From positions 1-46,092 of the forward strand of contig CAXAAH010000007.1 of NCBI GenBank assembly GCA_963966775.1: a stretch of DNA of 46,092 bases, read 5' to 3'. A program made the position numbers and the translations under genes. Each line of letters begins with the position of its first letter. Position 1 is the stretch's first letter. Below are positions 33,102 to 40,828 of this stretch, in pieces. Source of the stretch: UBA685 sp002299005 (GTDB taxonomy: Bacteria > Pseudomonadota > Alphaproteobacteria > Puniceispirillales > Puniceispirillaceae). A model generated the notes under the pieces. It worked only from the letters and a program-made list of their open reading frames with translations, did not search any database and was not told the DNA's origin.

Positions 33102-36100
33102 ATGAAAATTTACGCAAATACAACAATCCAATATCTTGATGCGGATATAGCGGGCGGTGAAGCTGGCTGGTATGCCGTCACAGGCGGTTTGGCACCTACG
33201 GCAGAAGGGGCTGTGCAATCCCTGAACGACTTAGGCGAAGCGATTGCCGATATGCCTGTTATCCTGAATGCCGCGTCACAATCTGTCGCGCGCCCAGCTT
33301 ATTTGAACACTATCTCAGCGACATTTATCGTAGAGAGTGACTTCTCACCAACAGGCACCTATGAATTTGCAGAGGCACAGGCCTCCTCTATCTATAATGC
33401 GGTACAATTTGCCGATGGGCTATCGCTCACAGAAGCGTCTGTCACAGAATATACAAAGGCGTCATCGGTTGATCATACAACGCTGACATTGACCTTTGCG
33501 ACACCGGCTGGTGCGACGTTTGACATGCATTTTGAATATGCAGACAGCGCGTTTTCTTTTGGTCTTGGCGCAGATGCGCCAAGAGGCCTCGATGCTTTTA
33601 TTGCGCGCCTTGATGACAGCGTTGAAACAGAACAGTTCCATCGCGGCTCTGAGGGCTTTGATTCAATCAAAGGTGATGAGGAAGACAACCACATTGATGG
33701 CATCACAGGTCGTGATACAATCAATGGCTATGGCGGTAATGATACGATTCAATTGCAAGCTGGTGAGGCCTATGGTGGTGAAGGTAATGATACCATCACA
33801 GTCAACTCAGAAGGCACAACATTAAGCGCAAGCCTTTATGGTGGTGCGGGTGATGATACACTAACAGGCGGTGCTAACCGTGATGGTCTGACAGGTGGTG
33901 CAGGCGCTGATACATTGGATGGTGGTGCTAGCGCAGATACAGCCTATTATGTAGACTCAAGTGAGGCTGTTGAAATTGACCTTGCAGCAGGCAAGGGCAA
34001 GGGCGGTGACGCTGAAGGTGACACTTTGATCAGCATCGAAGGGGCTGTTGGCTCATCAAAGGATGATAAATTCACTGGTAATGATGCGCATAACCGCTTC
34101 TATGGCAGAGACGGTGATGACGAGTTTATCGCCTCTGAGGGTTATGATTACTATAATGGCGGCAAGGGTGCCAATGACCATGTGGATTACAGCGACTATG
34201 GTTCAGCCATTAAAGGTGACCTTTTTGACACGAAAGCCACAACATTTACCAAAGCTGATGGCTCAGAAGATGTCATCGTCGGTGTTGAGCATCTAACAGC
34301 CACAGAATTTGCTGATGAAGTCTCAGGCTCTGACGCGAGCAACAAGCTAGATGGTTTGGGCGGTGATGATATCCTGCGCGGCAAGGGCGGCGATGATACG
34401 CTGTCTGGTGGTGCTGGTAATGATACGCTGATGGGCGGCGCTGGCGCTGATAAGATTATTGGCGGCGAGGGCACAGATACAGCCTCTTACGGTGACAGTG
34501 AGCGCGGTGTGGTGCTTGACCTTTCAGATAGCTCTAAAAACATCGGCGATGCGGTTGGTGATACGTTTGAGTCTATCGAGAAATATGAAGGCTCTAAGCA
34601 CACTGATGTGATGCGTGGCACTGAAGGCAATGATGTTATTCACGGCAATGGCGGCACAGATTCACTTCATGGTAAGGGCGGTAATGATACGCTGACAATC
34701 CAAGGCGGTTTTGCCTATGGTGATGAGGGTAATGATACGATTACCGTTGAGAATGGCATTGCTGGTCATGTTGTCAGGCTTTATGGCGGTGAGGGCGATG
34801 ATACGCTCACAGGCGGCGTTGAGAACACTTTCATTGTTGGCGGTAGTGGCGCTGATATGATTGATGGTGGCGAGGGGCGCGATACAGTCTCTTATGCCTC
34901 TTCTGATGCGGGTGTCTATGTGAACCTGACCAATGGCAAAGCCAGAGGCGGTGAGGCAGCTGGCGATACAGTCGTCAATGTTGAGAATGTTGTTGGTTCA
35001 AACTTCAATGATGAATTGCGTGGTAGCGGTGAAGTAAACAGCCTGTCAGGTGGCAAGGGTGACGATATCCTATCTGGTGCTGTTGGCGGCGATGACCTTT
35101 CTGGTGGTGCTGGCTCTGATACGGTTGATTATCACTATTCAAATGAAGGTGTAAAAGTTGATCTGTCACTGCAAGCCAAAGGGGCAAGCGGGCGCGGCAA
35201 GCAAGACGGCGCTGGCGGTCATGCTGAAGGCGATATCCTATCAGGTATTGAGAATATTAAAGGCTCAAAATTTGATGATGAATTGCGCGGCTCTGATGAG
35301 GTTTCATGGCGTGGCAAACAGCTAACAGCCGGCGAGAACACGCTTGTTGGTGGTAAGGGTAATGACGTGCTCGAAGGTTTGGGCGGCGCTGATAAGCTTA
35401 TCGGTGGCAGTGGTCGTGATACAGCCTCTTATGAAAGCTCTGATGCGGCTGTTTCAGTCAACCTTGCCACAGGTGAAGCCTCTGGCGGTGATGCCACAGG
35501 TGATATGTTCTCAAGCATTGAAGATCTTAAAGGTTCTGACCATAATGACCATCTTGTTGGTGATGGCAGTGCGAACATTATCACAGGTGGTAAGGGTGAC
35601 GACACAATCGAAGGTGGTGCCGGCGCTGATATCATCGTTGGTGGTGAAGGCTCTGATACCGCATCCTACGAGGGCTCGTCATCTGGTGTGATCGTCAATC
35701 TTGGCAAGGGCACAGCGGTGCGCGGTGATGCCAAAGGCGATAAACTTATCGAGATTGAGAACCTAGAAGGCTCAGCACATAACGATATTTTGGTCGGTGA
35801 TGCGCAAAACAACGTTCTGATGGGTGGCGCAGGCTATGACCGTCTTAAGGGCGGTGAGGGCCAAGATACGCTTGATGGCGGCGCCGGTAATGACGTTTTG
35901 ATCTCAGAGAATGATGGGAACGTCCTTATTGGTGGTGAGGGCAATGATTTGTTCGATCTATCACGCGTCAAAGATCTCTCAGATATTGCCACTGATATCA
36001 TCAAAGATTTCAAGCAAGGCTCTGATATGATCAAATTATCAAGCGCGCATTTGGGCGAAGATAATGTTGTGACAGCTGTTGAGACCACAATGAATGGTGT

Positions 36101-36227
36101 GTCTGGTGTGGCACTAACCACAAATGTCGGCAATTCAACGGTGAATTTCGCCTTCCTTGAAGGGGTGTCTGATATCTCTGTCGATGATTTTGCTGGTGAC
36201 CATATCCCAATGGTCGATATGGTGTAA
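33102..36227 (+). CDS. Large RTX-type calcium-binding repeat protein, probably secreted by a type I system
   Basis: The 1041-residue protein is acidic and rich in glycine and aspartate. Residues 1-180 form an N-terminal region I do not recognise, with no Sec signal peptide. From about 190 to 955 there are many GGxGxDxLx-type nonapeptides that bind calcium in beta-rolls. Seven copies of an about 40-residue block begin D[TH]xxY..S...V.V.L and end IE...GS, at about residues 279, 359 (degenerate), 459, 594, 673, 773 and 852. The C-terminal 80 residues (LSRVKDLSDIATDIIKDFKQGSD onward) look like a type I secretion signal region: no cysteine, ending in hydrophobic and acidic residues. No transporter genes (ABC protein, membrane fusion protein) lie nearby, so export needs a system elsewhere. 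An AGGAAAG gives the Shine-Dalgarno. No catalytic motif was seen, so adhesin, surface layer or matrix roles are all possible. Confidence 0.85.
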   Translation: MKIYANTTIQYLDADIAGGEAGWYAVTGGLAPTAEGAVQSLNDLGEAIADMPVILNAASQSVARPAYLNTISATFIVESDFSPTGTYEFAEAQASSIYNAVQFADGLSLTEASVTEYTKASSVDHTTLTLTFATPAGATFDMHFEYADSAFSFGLGADAPRGLDAFIARLDDSVETEQFHRGSEGFDSIKGDEEDNHIDGITGRDTINGYGGNDTIQLQAGEAYGGEGNDTITVNSEGTTLSASLYGGAGDDTLTGGANRDGLTGGAGADTLDGGASADTAYYVDSSEAVEIDLAAGKGKGGDAEGDTLISIEGAVGSSKDDKFTGNDAHNRFYGRDGDDEFIASEGYDYYNGGKGANDHVDYSDYGSAIKGDLFDTKATTFTKADGSEDVIVGVEHLTATEFADEVSGSDASNKLDGLGGDDILRGKGGDDTLSGGAGNDTLMGGAGADKIIGGEGTDTASYGDSERGVVLDLSDSSKNIGDAVGDTFESIEKYEGSKHTDVMRGTEGNDVIHGNGGTDSLHGKGGNDTLTIQGGFAYGDEGNDTITVENGIAGHVVRLYGGEGDDTLTGGVENTFIVGGSGADMIDGGEGRDTVSYASSDAGVYVNLTNGKARGGEAAGDTVVNVENVVGSNFNDELRGSGEVNSLSGGKGDDILSGAVGGDDLSGGAGSDTVDYHYSNEGVKVDLSLQAKGASGRGKQDGAGGHAEGDILSGIENIKGSKFDDELRGSDEVSWRGKQLTAGENTLVGGKGNDVLEGLGGADKLIGGSGRDTASYESSDAAVSVNLATGEASGGDATGDMFSSIEDLKGSDHNDHLVGDGSANIITGGKGDDTIEGGAGADIIVGGEGSDTASYEGSSSGVIVNLGKGTAVRGDAKGDKLIEIENLEGSAHNDILVGDAQNNVLMGGAGYDRLKGGEGQDTLDGGAGNDVLISENDGNVLIGGEGNDLFDLSRVKDLSDIATDIIKDFKQGSDMIKLSSAHLGEDNVVTAVETTMNGVSGVALTTNVGNSTVNFAFLEGVSDISVDDFAGDHIPMVDMV
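33732..35537 (+). repeat. 945-bp tandem internal duplication within the RTX gene
   Basis: Residues about 208-498 and 523-812 match in order at an offset of about 315 residues. In DNA the 15-base GGCGGTAATGATACG recurs at 33732 and 34677, exactly 945 bases apart. Blocks at 279/594, 359/673 and 459/773 line up in the same order. Confidence 0.75.
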
Positions 36228-36275
36228 GGGCACGGTAAAGCCGGTCCCTAAATCATAGTAAATCCTACCTTTACG

Positions 36276-36308
36276 AAAGGGCTCTTCCATATAGAAGGGC
36301 CCTTTTTT
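36276..36308 (+). terminator. Intrinsic terminator of the RTX gene
   Basis: GGGCTCTTC (36279-36287) pairs with GAAGGGCCC (36294-36302), with one T-G pair, followed by six T at 36303-36308. It lies 50 bases after the RTX stop. The stem shares AAAGGGCTCTT and AAGGGCCCTTTTTT with the terminator after rplQ. Confidence 0.9.
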
Positions 36309-36315
36309 CTCACTT

Positions 36316-36361
36316 TTGCAATTGAGAATGAGTTGCAATATCACCTCTCTCCTGATATAAG
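36316..36361 (+). promoter_or_regulatory. Promoter with overlapping Fur-box-like operator
   Basis: TTGCAA at 36333-36338 (-35) and TATAAG at 36356-36361 (-10) lie 17 bases apart, 33 bases before the ATG of the iron-binding protein. The -35 also forms the right half of TTGCAA-N11-TTGCAA (36316-36338), whose spacer carries TGAGAATGAG, the core of a Fur-type iron box. Iron repression is therefore likely. Irr or another regulator of the same family is the alternative. Confidence 0.6.
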
Positions 36362-36393
36362 ACGCCCATCTATAGCGAATTGAAAGTAGTCGT

Positions 36394-37398
36394 ATGCGCT
36401 TTGTCCTTTTATCTGTCCTATTCTCGCTTCTTGCGCCGCTTGCACAAGCATCTGAGGTAAATATCTATTCGCATCGCCAGCGCGTCTTGCTAGCGCCATT
36501 TCTGACAGCTTTTACGGCCAAGACAGGCATTGAGACAAATGTGGTCTTTGCCTCACAAGGCCTTGCCCAACGTCTTGCGGCAGAAGGGCCGGCAAGCCCG
36601 GCTGATTTGGTGCTAACGGTGGATATTGCGCGCCTGTCTGAATATGCGGAGCTTGGCCTGTTCCAGCCGGCGTCATCAGATGTGTTAATGAAAGCTATTC
36701 CGGCTAATTTGCGCGCATCAGATGACACATGGTTTGGCCTATCAAAGCGGACACGCATTATCGTCACCCACAAAGATCGTGTGCCAGAAGGGGCGATTAA
36801 GCGCATCGAAGATTTGGCAAATCCTGAATGGGAAGGCCGGATTTGTACGCGCAAAGGCTCTCATGTTTATAACCGCGCTTTATTGGCAAGCCTGATCGCG
36901 CATCATGGGGAAGAGGCCGCACAGGCTTGGGCTGAGGGGCTGGTTGCTAATCTTGCGCGCAAACCGCAAGGTAATGACAGAGCGCAGGCCAAGGCGATTT
37001 ATGCAGGTGAATGTGATGTCGCCATTATGAACCATTATTATTATGGCAAGATGGTTGATAATGATGAGGAGCCAGAACAAAAAGCATGGGCGGCGGCGTT
37101 GAATGTTGTCTTGCCAAACCAAGGCGATAGAGGCGCGCATATTAATATCACAGGCGGTGGTATCGCAAAATATGCGCCGAACGCTGGTAATGCGCAGGCG
37201 TTGCTTGAATATCTTGTCTCAGACGAAGCACAAGATCTTTATGCGGCGATCAATTATGAATATTCAGTGACAGATAGCCATAAGGGTCCTTCAGGCTTGC
37301 CAGGGTTTGGGGCTCTCAAGGCAGATGAGTTGCCGATTGAGGCGCTGGCACAAAATGCGATGAAAGCCCAGATGATCATTGACCGCGTGGGCTGGTAG
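36394..37398 (+). CDS. Periplasmic iron(III)-binding protein of the FbpA/FutA type
   Basis: This is an ABC-transporter substrate-binding protein that would deliver ferric iron to an inner-membrane permease. The 334-residue protein has a Sec signal peptide (MRFVLLSVLFSLLAPLAQA, cleavage after residue 19), then EVNIYSHRQ, which starts the mature domain. A YYY run (residues 215-217, IMNHYYYGKM) lies where the family's adjacent iron-coordinating tyrosines are found. The family ends GLPGFG and ALAQNAMKAQMIIDRVGW also match. The permease and ATPase genes are not nearby, so it is an orphan component. The Fur-box-like promoter supports the iron role. The Shine-Dalgarno is weak. Confidence 0.85.
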   Translation: MRFVLLSVLFSLLAPLAQASEVNIYSHRQRVLLAPFLTAFTAKTGIETNVVFASQGLAQRLAAEGPASPADLVLTVDIARLSEYAELGLFQPASSDVLMKAIPANLRASDDTWFGLSKRTRIIVTHKDRVPEGAIKRIEDLANPEWEGRICTRKGSHVYNRALLASLIAHHGEEAAQAWAEGLVANLARKPQGNDRAQAKAIYAGECDVAIMNHYYYGKMVDNDEEPEQKAWAAALNVVLPNQGDRGAHINITGGGIAKYAPNAGNAQALLEYLVSDEAQDLYAAINYEYSVTDSHKGPSGLPGFGALKADELPIEALAQNAMKAQMIIDRVGW

Positions 37399-37437
37399 AT
37401 ACTCACGAAGGCTTTAGCTCTATTATCTAATCTATAT

Positions 37438-37465
37438 AAAACCCCGTCCTTTGTGGCGGGTTTTT
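37438..37465 (+). terminator. Terminator after the iron-binding protein gene
   Basis: CCCG (37443-37446) pairs with CGGG (37457-37460), with AAAA on the left and TTTTT (37461-37465) on the right, and a further T-rich stretch after. The stem is short but the T run is long. It is 40 bases after the stop. Confidence 0.7.
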
Positions 37466-37606
37466 ATTTTTCGTATCATACAAAGCCTGCCCATGCGGTA
37501 TGGCCTTTCAATCTAGATCAGGTGAATTAACGAATTTGTCCAGTTGATCTGGTTTATTAACTGCCTAATAAATTAAGGGGGTTTATTTTATAGGGGCATA
37601 AAATTG

Positions 37607-38200
37607 ATGGCATATTTGTTTGATACAGTTCAATATTTATCCTTTGGTACAATCAAAGATAGCTTTTTTTGGTACTTTATCCCGTCAGGGGTATCGCCTC
37701 GACCAATTGGGGTTGACCGGTTGAGCGCAGAAGGGGTGGTGCTTGATGGCGGCAAGGGTGCTGACACTATCACGCTGGCCACTGGTTCGCAGACGATGAT
37801 CTATCTTATTGAAAGCGATAGCGAAAATAAGAAAGTCACCCTATTTGATGGGGCGGATGTGATTAACGCCTACGAGCATACGACCGACAGGCTGTTATTT
37901 GTGGATGCCAATGAACGCGGTTTGGGTGCACGTGCTGAGCTTGCGGATGCGACAGGTCTCAACGTTACGTTCTTGACGGATGGTTCCGATTATACCGGCT
38001 TTACGCTGACCGATGAGGATGGGGTGATGCTGACGGTGAATTTGGCGGCGAATATCCAAGGCTCAGATGCGGCGGCCTTACAAGCAGCCATCGCTGATAC
38101 GGCGCAATCTGACTTATCTGTATTGCTTCAATATTTCCTTCCGGAAAATCAGTTTGATATCACAATCGATACCAGCCCGGGCGGCATTACATTGCTCTAG
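37607..38200 (+). CDS. Small RTX-like hypothetical protein
   Basis: This 197-residue acidic protein is not recognised as a named family. It has one calcium-binding-repeat-like segment, VVLDGGKGADTITLATG (about residues 44-60), and then TLFDGADVINAYEHTTDRLLFVDA (about 78-101), the look of a C-terminal RTX 'DxIxxF...D.i.l' domain. The rest is beta-rich with no membrane segment and no Sec signal. It could be a small type I secretion substrate or the remnant of a larger RTX gene. The ATG at 37607 has AGGGG 10 bases upstream and is preferred to the TTG at 37604. A terminator follows. Confidence 0.6.
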   Translation: MAYLFDTVQYLSFGTIKDSFFWYFIPSGVSPRPIGVDRLSAEGVVLDGGKGADTITLATGSQTMIYLIESDSENKKVTLFDGADVINAYEHTTDRLLFVDANERGLGARAELADATGLNVTFLTDGSDYTGFTLTDEDGVMLTVNLAANIQGSDAAALQAAIADTAQSDLSVLLQYFLPENQFDITIDTSPGGITLL

Positions 38201-38227
38201 AATTCATCTGATATAATCATGAAAAAA

Positions 38228-38255
38228 ACCCATCTATATGCTAGATGGGTTTTTT
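38228..38255. terminator. Bidirectional-type terminator between the RTX-like gene and rarA
   Basis: ACCCATCTA (38228-38236) pairs perfectly with TAGATGGGT (38242-38250) around a five-base loop, with A7 on the left and T6 (38250-38255) on the right. It works on the + strand and could work on the - strand too. It ends 22 bases before the rarA ATG. Confidence 0.93.
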
Positions 38256-38277
38256 GTTTTCTGGTACGCTCGGCGCC

Positions 38278-39555
38278 ATGAATGAGGGATTATTTACATC
38301 ACCGCCCCCGAATGCTGTTCCCTTGGCAGAACGCTTGCGCCCGCGCACATTGGATGCGTTTTTTGGCCAGCAAGCCTTACTCGCCCTCGATGAAGCCAGC
38401 ATCAGGACAGGCTCACTCATCCTATGGGGGCCGCCCGGTACCGGTAAAACAACCTTTGCCCATATTATTGGCGCGATGGCAGGTGACCATTTCGAAGTGC
38501 TCTCCGCCGTGCTTGACGGGGTGGCAGATGTCCGCCGGCTCTTTCAAGCGGCCGAAGAACGATTTGCCACCAATCAGCGCACCCTTGTCTTTATTGACGA
38601 GATACATCGCTTTAACAAAGCCCAGCAAGATGCGCTCTTGCCAGCGGTTGAAAAGGGCATTGTCAGGCTGATTGGGGCGACGACTGAAAACCCGTCCTTT
38701 GCCTTGAATGCGGCGTTGCTATCACGCGTGCAGGTTTTGCCGCTCACCTTGTTGGATAAGGACGCGCTTGGCAAGATTCTGGCGCGTGCGGAAGCTGTGC
38801 TAGAGGTGGCCTTGCCCCTATTGCCAGAGGCGCGCGAGGCGCTGGTTGAGATGGCAGATGGGGATGGGCGCTATCTTTTGAATATGGTTGAGAAAATCGC
38901 CTCACGCCCTGATCAAAATACCTTGCTTTCACCACAGGCGCTGGCCAGTTTTCTGACCAAAAAGGCGCTGAATTATGACAAAGCAGGGGATGAGCATTTC
39001 AACCTTATTTCGGCGCTTCATAAATCTTTGCGCGCGTCTGATTGTGATGCCGCGCTTTATTGGTTTGCGCGTATGATGGCGGCGGGCGAAGATCCGCGCT
39101 ATGTGGCAAGACGTCTGTTGCGCTTTGCCTCTGAGGATATCGGGCTGGCAGACCCGCAAGCGCTGACCCATACCCTTAGCGCGTGGCAATCTTTTGAGCG
39201 CCTTGGCAGTCCTGAGGGGGATTTGGCATTGGTGCAGGCGGTTATTTATCTTGCGACTGCGCCAAAATCAAACGCCGCCTATGTGGCCGCAAAGCAAGCC
39301 GCACTCTCTGCCCATAAGACAGGCGCTGTGCCGCCGCCCAAACATTTGCTCAATGCGCCAACAGGTCTGATGAAAGAGATGGGCTATGGCAAGGGCTATG
39401 CCTATGACCATGATGCGAAGGACGGTTTTTCAGGCCAGAATTGCTTTCCAGATGAGATGGCACCAGAGCGTTATTACCAGCCAAAGGAAATCGGGTTTGA
39501 GCGGGAAATCCAAAAGCGGCTCGCCTATTGGCAGAAATTGCGTGACGCTAAATGA
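38278..39555 (+). CDS. rarA: Replication-associated recombination protein A (RarA/MgsA AAA+ ATPase)
   Basis: RarA is a clamp-loader-like AAA+ ATPase that acts at blocked replication forks. The 425-residue protein has Walker A GPPGTGKTT (residues 51-59), Walker B LVFIDEIHRFNKAQQDALLP (about 103-122), and sensor 1 IGATTENPSF near 131. The C-terminal part with NLISALHKSLRASDCDAALYWFARMMAAGEDPRYVARRLLRFASEDIGLA is the tetramerisation region typical of the family. The ATG at 38278 has no clear Shine-Dalgarno; an earlier in-frame ATG at 38245 lies inside the terminator stem and is rejected. The stop overlaps the next gene by four bases (ATGA). Confidence 0.93.
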   Translation: MNEGLFTSPPPNAVPLAERLRPRTLDAFFGQQALLALDEASIRTGSLILWGPPGTGKTTFAHIIGAMAGDHFEVLSAVLDGVADVRRLFQAAEERFATNQRTLVFIDEIHRFNKAQQDALLPAVEKGIVRLIGATTENPSFALNAALLSRVQVLPLTLLDKDALGKILARAEAVLEVALPLLPEAREALVEMADGDGRYLLNMVEKIASRPDQNTLLSPQALASFLTKKALNYDKAGDEHFNLISALHKSLRASDCDAALYWFARMMAAGEDPRYVARRLLRFASEDIGLADPQALTHTLSAWQSFERLGSPEGDLALVQAVIYLATAPKSNAAYVAAKQAALSAHKTGAVPPPKHLLNAPTGLMKEMGYGKGYAYDHDAKDGFSGQNCFPDEMAPERYYQPKEIGFEREIQKRLAYWQKLRDAK

Positions 39556-40436
39556 CGTTTGATCTCTTTGTCGGGATAGATTGGTCAGGCGCAAAAGGCG
39601 CGCGTCATAAGGGCATCGCCCTGTTTGCTTGCAAGAAAGGGGCAGGCGTGCCGGTTAAATTATCACCGCCAGATGGCAAGCCCTATTTCTCGCGCGCGGA
39701 TGTCGCTAAGACGCTTGTCAGCCTGTCTAGCGCGCAACGCGTGCTAGCGGGTATCGATTTTGCCTTTGCCTATCCCATAGATGATAAGGGGCATTATTTC
39801 CCCGATTTGCCGGCGGATAAACAGCCAAGTTCAGCGCTAGATCTTTGGGCGATGGTGGAGGCGGTAAACGCACCTGCGCCTGATTTTTATGGCGGTCTAA
39901 TTTGGGATCATCCCGATTATGGCCCTTATTATAACGCACCGTCGGGGCGCAAGGGGGCGCGCTTTGCCTCGCGCAGACGTCTCACAGAACAGGTGGCAAG
40001 TGCGGTAAAGTCACCAAGCCCGACCTTTAATTGTGTCGGCCCTGCGGGGGTGGGGACAGGTTCTCTTGCGGGGATGCGTCTATGTCATCATCTGCACAGC
40101 CAAGCGGTTATCTGGCCCTTTATGCAAGATAAGAGTGCCAATCTGCATTTGGTTGAGATTTTCCCGTCCTATTATTTTAAAAAGGCTGGCATTACGCCTG
40201 TGAACGGCGCGCAGGCGGAAATTGGCAATCTGAATAAGGCGTTGGCCTTTTATCAAAGCGCGTCTGTGGCTGATGATTTTGTCGCCGCTGGCCCTGATAA
40301 TGATGACGCAGATGCGTTGATATCGGCGGCTGCTTTGCGGTTTTTTGCCGCCCAGTCAGCATTCTGGCAGGTTCCGGCGCAAGCGTCTCGTGAGGGGTGG
40401 ATTTTTGGACTAGAATCAGATAAAACCGCCCCATGA
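39552..40436 (+). CDS. DUF429-like protein, predicted RNase H-like fold
   Basis: The 294-residue protein starts TFDLFVGIDWSGAKGARHKGIAL, and has GIDFAFAYP (about residues 67-75) and a C-terminal DNDDADALISAAALRFF. These GIDxxxA / aspartate / DDxxDA motifs suit the RNase H-like fold of the DUF429 group, whose aspartates (D10, D69, and a C-terminal D) could bind metal. The activity is not established. It is coupled by 4-base overlaps to rarA upstream and crcB downstream, so it is cotranscribed with them; a link to DNA repair is suggested only by the context. No membrane segment is seen. Confidence 0.65.
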   Translation: MTFDLFVGIDWSGAKGARHKGIALFACKKGAGVPVKLSPPDGKPYFSRADVAKTLVSLSSAQRVLAGIDFAFAYPIDDKGHYFPDLPADKQPSSALDLWAMVEAVNAPAPDFYGGLIWDHPDYGPYYNAPSGRKGARFASRRRLTEQVASAVKSPSPTFNCVGPAGVGTGSLAGMRLCHHLHSQAVIWPFMQDKSANLHLVEIFPSYYFKKAGITPVNGAQAEIGNLNKALAFYQSASVADDFVAAGPDNDDADALISAAALRFFAAQSAFWQVPAQASREGWIFGLESDKTAP

Positions 40437-40819
40437 TGATAAACCTCATATCAGTGGCAGTCGGCGGCGCTTTTGGCGCGCTATTGCGCTATGCCATCGG
40501 CCTTTGGATGGCGCAATCTACGTTTGGCGTGCCCTACTTTATCGCCACGCTCAGCGTCAATGTCATAGGCTGTGCGATGATGGGTGTGATGGCGGCCTTA
40601 TTGCCATTAATGCCGGTTTTGCAAGGCGCCCCACGCGCCTTTATCATGGTTGGTTTTTTAGGCGCGCTTACGACTTTTTCTAGCTTCGCGCTTGATAGCT
40701 TTCACCTGATTGAAAAGCAACAATATGGGGTGATGGGCGCCTATCTATTTGCCTCTATAGCGCTATCTTTGGGCGCTTTTTTCTTGTTTCACCACCTTAC
40801 AAAATGGGGGCTTTCCTAG
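40433..40819 (+). CDS. crcB: Fluoride ion channel CrcB (Fluc)
   Basis: CrcB/Fluc exports fluoride across the inner membrane as a dual-topology dimer. The 128-residue protein has four membrane segments and the family motifs GGAFGALLRYAIG (residues about 10-22), NVIGCAMMG (about 43-51) and GFLGALTTFSSFALD (about 74-88), including the polar TTFS track. The start ATG overlaps the previous stop. No fluoride riboswitch is seen, as the gene is internal in an operon. Confidence 0.93.
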   Translation: MMINLISVAVGGAFGALLRYAIGLWMAQSTFGVPYFIATLSVNVIGCAMMGVMAALLPLMPVLQGAPRAFIMVGFLGALTTFSSFALDSFHLIEKQQYGVMGAYLFASIALSLGAFFLFHHLTKWGLS

Positions 40820-40828
40820 CAGTCAATC

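Noticed and set aside
33732..35900. CRISPR-like direct repeats in the RTX gene
   Set aside because: The repeats are in-frame GGxGxD codons within one coding sequence, with no constant repeat/unique spacer pattern.
38212..38217. TATAAT as a promoter for rarA
   Set aside because: No -35 at a suitable distance, and a transcript starting there would run at once into the terminator hairpin at 38228-38255.
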